Origin: Ignavibacteriaceae bacterium
GTDB lineage: Bacteria > Bacteroidota > Ignavibacteria > Ignavibacteriales > Ignavibacteriaceae
DNA: 8,918 nt
Direction: 5' to 3'
Assembly: GCA_026193755.1 (NCBI GenBank)
Contig: JAPHUI010000194.1
Coordinates: 1 to 8,918, forward strand
Positions 5,264 to 8,918 of this stretch are shown here, piece by piece (the first letter of the stretch is position 1; each line of letters starts with the position of its first letter). Both the position numbers and the translations under genes were made by a program. The notes below the pieces were generated by a model. The model had not been told where the DNA came from. It saw only the letters and a program-made list of their open reading frames with translations, and made no database searches.

Positions 5264-6820
5264 TTGCTATTTATTAATTCGTCGGAAAAAGTAGATAATC
5301 ATTCAATTATGAACAACATTGTCGATATACTTGAAACTTTATCACCAGGTACCTTGGACAAAAAGTTATTTCAATTCATAGAATATTTCCCCACAGCTGC
5401 TTTTATACTTGATGAAAATCTTGTGATTAAGAACGCGAACAAACTTGCAGAATCAATAATTGGTTATAGCATAGAAAAGTTGGCTGGAAAAAGTATTATT
5501 GAATTTGTTTCAGAAGAGGAGACAAATCAATTTAAAAATATATTGCAAAAATCATTTGGAACACCTATCCCTAATACTGCTGAGATGATAATTAGAACAC
5601 CTGATAGCAGCAATCTTAGCGTCTTATCGATGTTCAGGTGTTTTAAGGACCACGATACGCAAAATAAATTCTGTGTATTGGCTATAATTGATTTCACACC
5701 TCAGAAAATGAAAGAAAAAATAATCCGGGATAGTGAAGAAAGATTTAAGAACATGGCAAATACCGCTCCGGTTATGATTTGGATAGCGGATGTGGAAGGG
5801 CTCTTCAGTTTCGTTAATAAAGTGTGGCTTGATTATTCAGGTCGAGAATTGGGCAATCAGTTAGGAATTAACTGGTTAAATAATGTCCATCCAAACGATC
5901 TTGAAAAACTGGTAAATCATTATCAAAAAGCACTGAGGGACAAAAAACCTTTCTCGATTGACTTTAGATTTATGGATAAAAAAGGTAATTACGAGTGGAT
6001 GTTAATAAAAGGTACACCACGCTATAGTCACGATAATGTTTATATTGGATTCATTGGTTCTTGTATCAGTATTCATGATCAGAAGGAATTTGAAGCTAAA
6101 ATATCTAATCTAAATAAGGAGCTTGTTCAAACTATTGCAACAAAAGACAAGTTTTTTTCAATTATTTCACACGATTTACGTAGCCCTCTAAGTGGACTTA
6201 TGGGTATTTTGGACATTTTAAACACAGAGTACGAATCATTAGATGAGAAAGAAAAAAAAGAATTTATCTCTCATGCTGCTGTTGCATCCAAAACAACTTT
6301 TTCACTTATGGAAAACCTTTTAGAATGGTCGAGAATACAAACAGGTACAATAAACTACCAGCCGGAACGGTTAAAAATTCGACGTCTGGTAGACAATATG
6401 GCATTGTTGTATGAACAAAATTTGAAAAACAAAGATATTGAATTTAGTAGTAGTATAAAACCAGACCTTTTTGCATTCGGAGACAAATCAATGACTGAGA
6501 CCATTTTTAGAAATCTGATTTCAAATGCAATCAAGTTTACACATTCAGGTGGTACAATCTCTGTATCCTCTGAAATTGAAAATGACATGATAATCATCAA
6601 AGTTAAAGACTCAGGCGTTGGAATCGAGCAAGAAATTATTTCAAATCTTTTCCGTGTTGATGCTTGTTTTTCAACAAAGGGAACAAATGAGGAATCAGGT
6701 ACCGGGCTTGGGTTAATAATTTGTAAAGAACTGGTAGAAAAACAGAAAGGGAAAATTTGGGTAGAAAGTAAAAAGAATGAAGGATCAACTTTTTACTTTT
6801 CAGTGCCCGTTGCAAAATAA
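5264..6820 (+). CDS. Soluble PAS-PAS sensor histidine kinase
   Basis: 518 residues from a TTG at 5264; an ATG at 5309 (Met16, MNNIVDILETL) gives 503 residues and is a serious alternative. No transmembrane segment is present, so it senses a cytoplasmic or membrane-permeable signal. Domains: PAS 1 about 35-146 (FPTAAFILDENLVIKNANK); PAS 2 about 159-280 of the PAS_3/PAC kind (APVMIWIADVEGLFSFVNK and the W-x-x-x-x-G-x-P-x-Y segment at 245-254); HisKA about 293-360 with the phospho-accepting His303 in SHDLRSPL; HATPase about 405-517 with N-box NLISNAIKF (417-425), G1 box DSGVGI (449-454) and G2 box GTGLGL (479-484). All catalytic motifs are intact. There is no receiver domain and no response regulator gene beside it, so it is an orphan kinase whose partner must be encoded elsewhere. 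It is divergent from the lipoprotein/TPR operon and ends 13 bp from the convergent solute-binding protein gene. Confidence 0.92.
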   Translation: MLFINSSEKVDNHSIMNNIVDILETLSPGTLDKKLFQFIEYFPTAAFILDENLVIKNANKLAESIIGYSIEKLAGKSIIEFVSEEETNQFKNILQKSFGTPIPNTAEMIIRTPDSSNLSVLSMFRCFKDHDTQNKFCVLAIIDFTPQKMKEKIIRDSEERFKNMANTAPVMIWIADVEGLFSFVNKVWLDYSGRELGNQLGINWLNNVHPNDLEKLVNHYQKALRDKKPFSIDFRFMDKKGNYEWMLIKGTPRYSHDNVYIGFIGSCISIHDQKEFEAKISNLNKELVQTIATKDKFFSIISHDLRSPLSGLMGILDILNTEYESLDEKEKKEFISHAAVASKTTFSLMENLLEWSRIQTGTINYQPERLKIRRLVDNMALLYEQNLKNKDIEFSSSIKPDLFAFGDKSMTETIFRNLISNAIKFTHSGGTISVSSEIENDMIIIKVKDSGVGIEQEIISNLFRVDACFSTKGTNEESGTGLGLIICKELVEKQKGKIWVESKKNEGSTFYFSVPVAK

Positions 6821-6833
6821 AAAACAAATTTAG

Positions 6834-8525
6834 TTAGTCTACTCTCCACTCCCACGCATTTTTAACTAAGCCAAGCATTGAGAAATTTATTTTTGATATT
6901 CGTTTATTATAAACGATTATGTTATCAAACCAATAAAGAAATGTCACCGGTTCATCTTCATAAAATATGCTCTGCAGTTTTTTGTATAATTCTATTTTCT
7001 CTTGTTCCGATATCCCTTGCTGGAGTTGGTATAAAATTTCATCTTTTTCTTTGTTTTGATATGATGAAAAATTAAGGAATCCTAATTCTTTATTTGAATT
7101 CCAATATGGATTCAAATCTATCGGAATAGGTATTGTCCACCCGGCGATCCAGGCAGCATAATCCCTTTTCATTAACCTTTCAACAAAAGCGCCCATTTCC
7201 AGCATTTGAATATTTGCCTCAATGCCAACTGCTTTCAGATTATTTTTTACTATAGTGGCAACATAGTTTCTTCTCGGGTTGCCGGTATTTATATATAAAT
7301 CGAAGCTGAATTCAACTTTTCCTTTTTCAAGAAGACCATCTCCGTTTTTATCTTCCCAACCATTCTCCTTTAAAATCTCTTTCGCCCTTTGTGGGTTATA
7401 ATCATCTGTTTGTAAACCGGAGTCATAGAAGCTTTTGAACATCGGTGAAACTGGTCCCTTACACAATTCCCCAAAACCATCTAAATAGGTTTCGACGATC
7501 TCCTGCCTGTTGATAGCATAGGTTAAAGCTTTTCTAATATTACTTGAGGAAAATAATTTATTTGGTATGATCCTGTATTTTTGAAATTCCTGAGGATCGA
7601 TATGGTTCCAACCTATATAATCGTAATCTCTACCTCTTAACGATATCACATTCAGTTTCTCAACTAATTTCAATTCATCTATGTCTTCACTTTTTATGTT
7701 GTCCACAATATCAATAGTACCGGTTTTAAGCTGAGTTATTCTCAACTTATAATCAGGTACAATTTTAAAAATTATTTCTTTAATGTTATCAGGATTGTAA
7801 AGAAATGAAGAACTATCGATACTTAATGAAATTAAAGCTTCCCGTTCCCATTTTATAAGCTTGAAGGGACCACTGGTGATTGGTTCAAAATTAGCTTGTG
7901 CTTGTGGCAAGTCTTCCTTTTTATATTTCGACCAGATGTGCTTAGGAATAATTTCCAGATTAATATCTAATAAACTTGGATCGCCATCTTTTCTAAAATA
8001 AACTTCAAGAATTGTTGGTGAGATAACTTTAAAGGTCTTTTTAATATCTATTTGTGAATCATCTAGAGCATAAAAATTTTTAAATTGTCCGAAAAATCTG
8101 CTCTCTACTTTTGGATCAGAGTAAACATCAAATGTATAAACAATATCATCAGCAGTAATAGGAACACTGTCCGACCAAAAAACATCCTTTCGTAAATAAA
8201 GTCTCAGCATGTCATGATCATCATTCCATTCCCATTTCTCAGCAAGCATCGGTTGAAATTCTATCATCCCCGTTGAATCATTCCATCTTTCAATTGCCGG
8301 TTTCATAAAAAGTAAATCGATAAGGTTTCCTTCCGCGTAACTAAAAGCGTACATCGGGTTTATGGTCTGCACATCCGATTCAATACCTATAATAATTCTT
8401 TCGTCTTTTTCATTTTTTTGGTCGGAACAACTAAACGTAAACACTAAAATCGATGTGAAGAAGATGACTGACTTTAGTAATGATGATAAATTTTCAGTGA
8501 GTTTTTTATTTACAGAATTGATCAT
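6834..8525 (-). CDS. ABC transporter solute-binding lipoprotein, family 5 (DppA/OppA/NikA type)
   Basis: 563 residues, full length for the family. A long signal peptide with a hydrophobic core (19-31) ends at Cys33 (FTFSC), a loose lipobox with Thr at -3, followed by Ser-Asp. Mature landmarks: GIESDVQTINPMYAF near the start of the mature chain, ITADDIVYTFD at 123-133, TSGPFKLIKWE, IRKALTYAINRQEIV at 330-344, then NPQRAKEILKENGWEDKNGDG, AVGIEANIQ and the GW before IPIDLNPYWNS. These are the hallmarks of periplasmic peptide, nickel or oligosaccharide binding proteins. The ligand cannot be inferred. No permease or ATPase gene is adjacent: downstream is the convergent kinase and upstream the divergent DtxR-type gene, so it is transcribed alone and must use a distant transporter or act as a receptor. 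The start ATG at 8525 has only a weak GAGAA upstream. The gene is intact, without frameshift. Confidence 0.92.
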   Translation of the reverse strand: MINSVNKKLTENLSSLLKSVIFFTSILVFTFSCSDQKNEKDERIIIGIESDVQTINPMYAFSYAEGNLIDLLFMKPAIERWNDSTGMIEFQPMLAEKWEWNDDHDMLRLYLRKDVFWSDSVPITADDIVYTFDVYSDPKVESRFFGQFKNFYALDDSQIDIKKTFKVISPTILEVYFRKDGDPSLLDINLEIIPKHIWSKYKKEDLPQAQANFEPITSGPFKLIKWEREALISLSIDSSSFLYNPDNIKEIIFKIVPDYKLRITQLKTGTIDIVDNIKSEDIDELKLVEKLNVISLRGRDYDYIGWNHIDPQEFQKYRIIPNKLFSSSNIRKALTYAINRQEIVETYLDGFGELCKGPVSPMFKSFYDSGLQTDDYNPQRAKEILKENGWEDKNGDGLLEKGKVEFSFDLYINTGNPRRNYVATIVKNNLKAVGIEANIQMLEMGAFVERLMKRDYAAWIAGWTIPIPIDLNPYWNSNKELGFLNFSSYQNKEKDEILYQLQQGISEQEKIELYKKLQSIFYEDEPVTFLYWFDNIIVYNKRISKINFSMLGLVKNAWEWRVD

Positions 8526-8634
8526 ATGTATTCTCAGGAAAAATTTGTTATTGAAAAAAACGTTACAACAATAATAAATATCTCAAAAATCGACCCATTT
8601 TTATTTGTATAAATTGATGAATAGTTGACTCAAA

Positions 8635-8673
8635 CTAGTAAATAATACTCAGTTTCTTGTATTATTTAACTAG
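8635..8673. repeat. 39-bp bulged inverted repeat in the divergent region
   Basis: Arms CTAGTAAATAATA (8635-8647) and TATTATTTAACTAG (8660-8673) are complementary over 13 bp, with one extra A at about 8668-8669 on the right arm and a 12-nt spacer. It lies between the divergent solute-binding protein and DtxR-type genes. No gene ends here, so it is not a transcription terminator for known genes. It may be a regulator-binding site or a structured leader element. Confidence 0.55.
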
Positions 8674-8714
8674 AATCGTTATTTAAACATAAATGCTGTG
8701 TGGGATTATTAAAT

Positions 8715-8738
8715 ATACTTGATTAATAAATTAAGTAT
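8715..8738. promoter_or_regulatory. 24-bp imperfect palindrome, candidate operator of the DtxR-type gene
   Basis: The half-sites ATACTTGATTAA (8715-8726) and TAAATTAAGTAT (8727-8738) match symmetrically at 10 of 12 positions. The outer six bases (ATACTT/AAGTAT) are perfect. The left arm overlaps a -10-like TATACT (8714-8719), and the right arm includes the first two bases of the ATG at 8737. The placement suits autorepression by the dimeric metal-dependent repressor encoded just downstream. The sequence is not a textbook DtxR or MntR box, so the assignment is inference. Confidence 0.4.
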
Positions 8739-8918
8739 GCTTAAACTTGAACAAATAGTAAACTTAATTATGAGAAATATATCAAAAGAAGATTACTTAA
8801 GTATAATCTACAAATCGTCAGACAGCAACGGTGTGATAAAAGCAAACCAGATTGCTGAAAAACTTAATATATCTGCCGCAGCAGTTACTGATATGCTTCG
8901 TAAACTTTCTAAGGAAGG
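8737..8918 (+). CDS. DtxR/MntR-family metal-dependent transcriptional repressor (5' part only)
   Basis: The frame runs from ATG at 8737 to the window end, giving 60 complete codons. The visible segment S-K-EDYLSIIYK, then IKANQIAEKLNISAAAVTDM and LRKLSKEG, is the N-terminal winged-helix domain of the DtxR/IdeR/MntR family: the EDYL-x-x-IY first helix, then the helix-turn-helix with A-x-x-L-x-[VI]-S-x-x-x-V-T-x-M-[LV]-x-K-L. Members are dimers that bind Fe2+ or Mn2+ and repress metal uptake genes; which metal is not visible because the ligand residues mostly lie downstream. A second ATG at 8770 (MRNISKEDYL) leaves five residues before the first helix block, as in MntR, and may be the true start. 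Neither start has a ribosome site. It is divergent from the solute-binding protein gene across 211 bp containing two inverted repeats. Confidence 0.88.
   Translation, partial: MLKLEQIVNLIMRNISKEDYLSIIYKSSDSNGVIKANQIAEKLNISAAAVTDMLRKLSKE

Noticed and set aside
6355..6827. Two minus-strand frames of 81 and 63 codons inside the kinase gene
   Set aside because: Antisense to the conserved HisKA/HATPase coding sequence, with no ribosome sites or recognisable motifs.
6878..7075. 65-codon plus-strand frame inside the solute-binding protein gene
   Set aside because: Antisense shadow of a well-supported family-5 binding protein.
8362..8574. 70-codon plus-strand frame over the 5' end of the solute-binding protein gene
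   Set aside because: Antisense to the signal peptide region; its composition mirrors the reverse complement of the hydrophobic core.
1..8918. CRISPR arrays, tRNA or rRNA genes, insertion sequences, toxin-antitoxin or phage genes
   Set aside because: No repeated spacer pattern, clover-leaf candidates, transposase motifs or phage-like proteins were seen on either strand.

Overview
The window is A+T-rich DNA with dense gene packing, lipoprotein-type signal peptides and several clear Shine-Dalgarno sites. Together with the style of the lipoproteins (a C-terminal HFSRYG motif) and a lipoprotein solute-binding protein, it resembles a free-living member of the Bacteroidota/Ignavibacteriota/Chlorobi group. 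Ignavibacteria-like is my best guess. This is an inference from style, since no phylogenetic marker is present.

Layout, left to right: (1) the 3' end of a metallo-beta-lactamase-fold hydrolase (+, 2-259); (2) a cob(I)alamin adenosyltransferase, cobO type (+, 373-915), preceded by a small hairpin; (3) a four-gene minus-strand operon (4747 down to 992) in the order lipoprotein - TPR protein - TPR protein - lipoprotein. In this operon the two lipoproteins are paralogues of each other, and so are the two TPR proteins; (4) a 516-bp divergent gap (4748-5263) holding regulatory sequence and two doubtful small ORFs; (5) a soluble two-PAS histidine kinase (+, 5264-6820); (6) a family-5 (peptide/nickel-type) ABC solute-binding lipoprotein on the minus strand (8525-6834), convergent with the kinase; (7) a 211-bp divergent region with two inverted repeats; (8) the 5' end of a DtxR/MntR-type metal-dependent repressor (+, from 8737, cut by the window end).

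The most unusual unit is the lipoprotein-TPR-TPR-lipoprotein operon. Both kinds of protein are present twice, tightly spaced and with good ribosome binding sites, and none carries a recognisable enzymatic domain. A cytosolic PAS kinase is transcribed divergently from it. I see no catalytic function in the operon. A pair of cytoplasmic TPR scaffolds or sensors co-expressed with two exported beta-rich lipoproteins is all that can be stated. The second notable spot is the operator-like palindrome that runs into the first possible start codon of the DtxR-type regulator.
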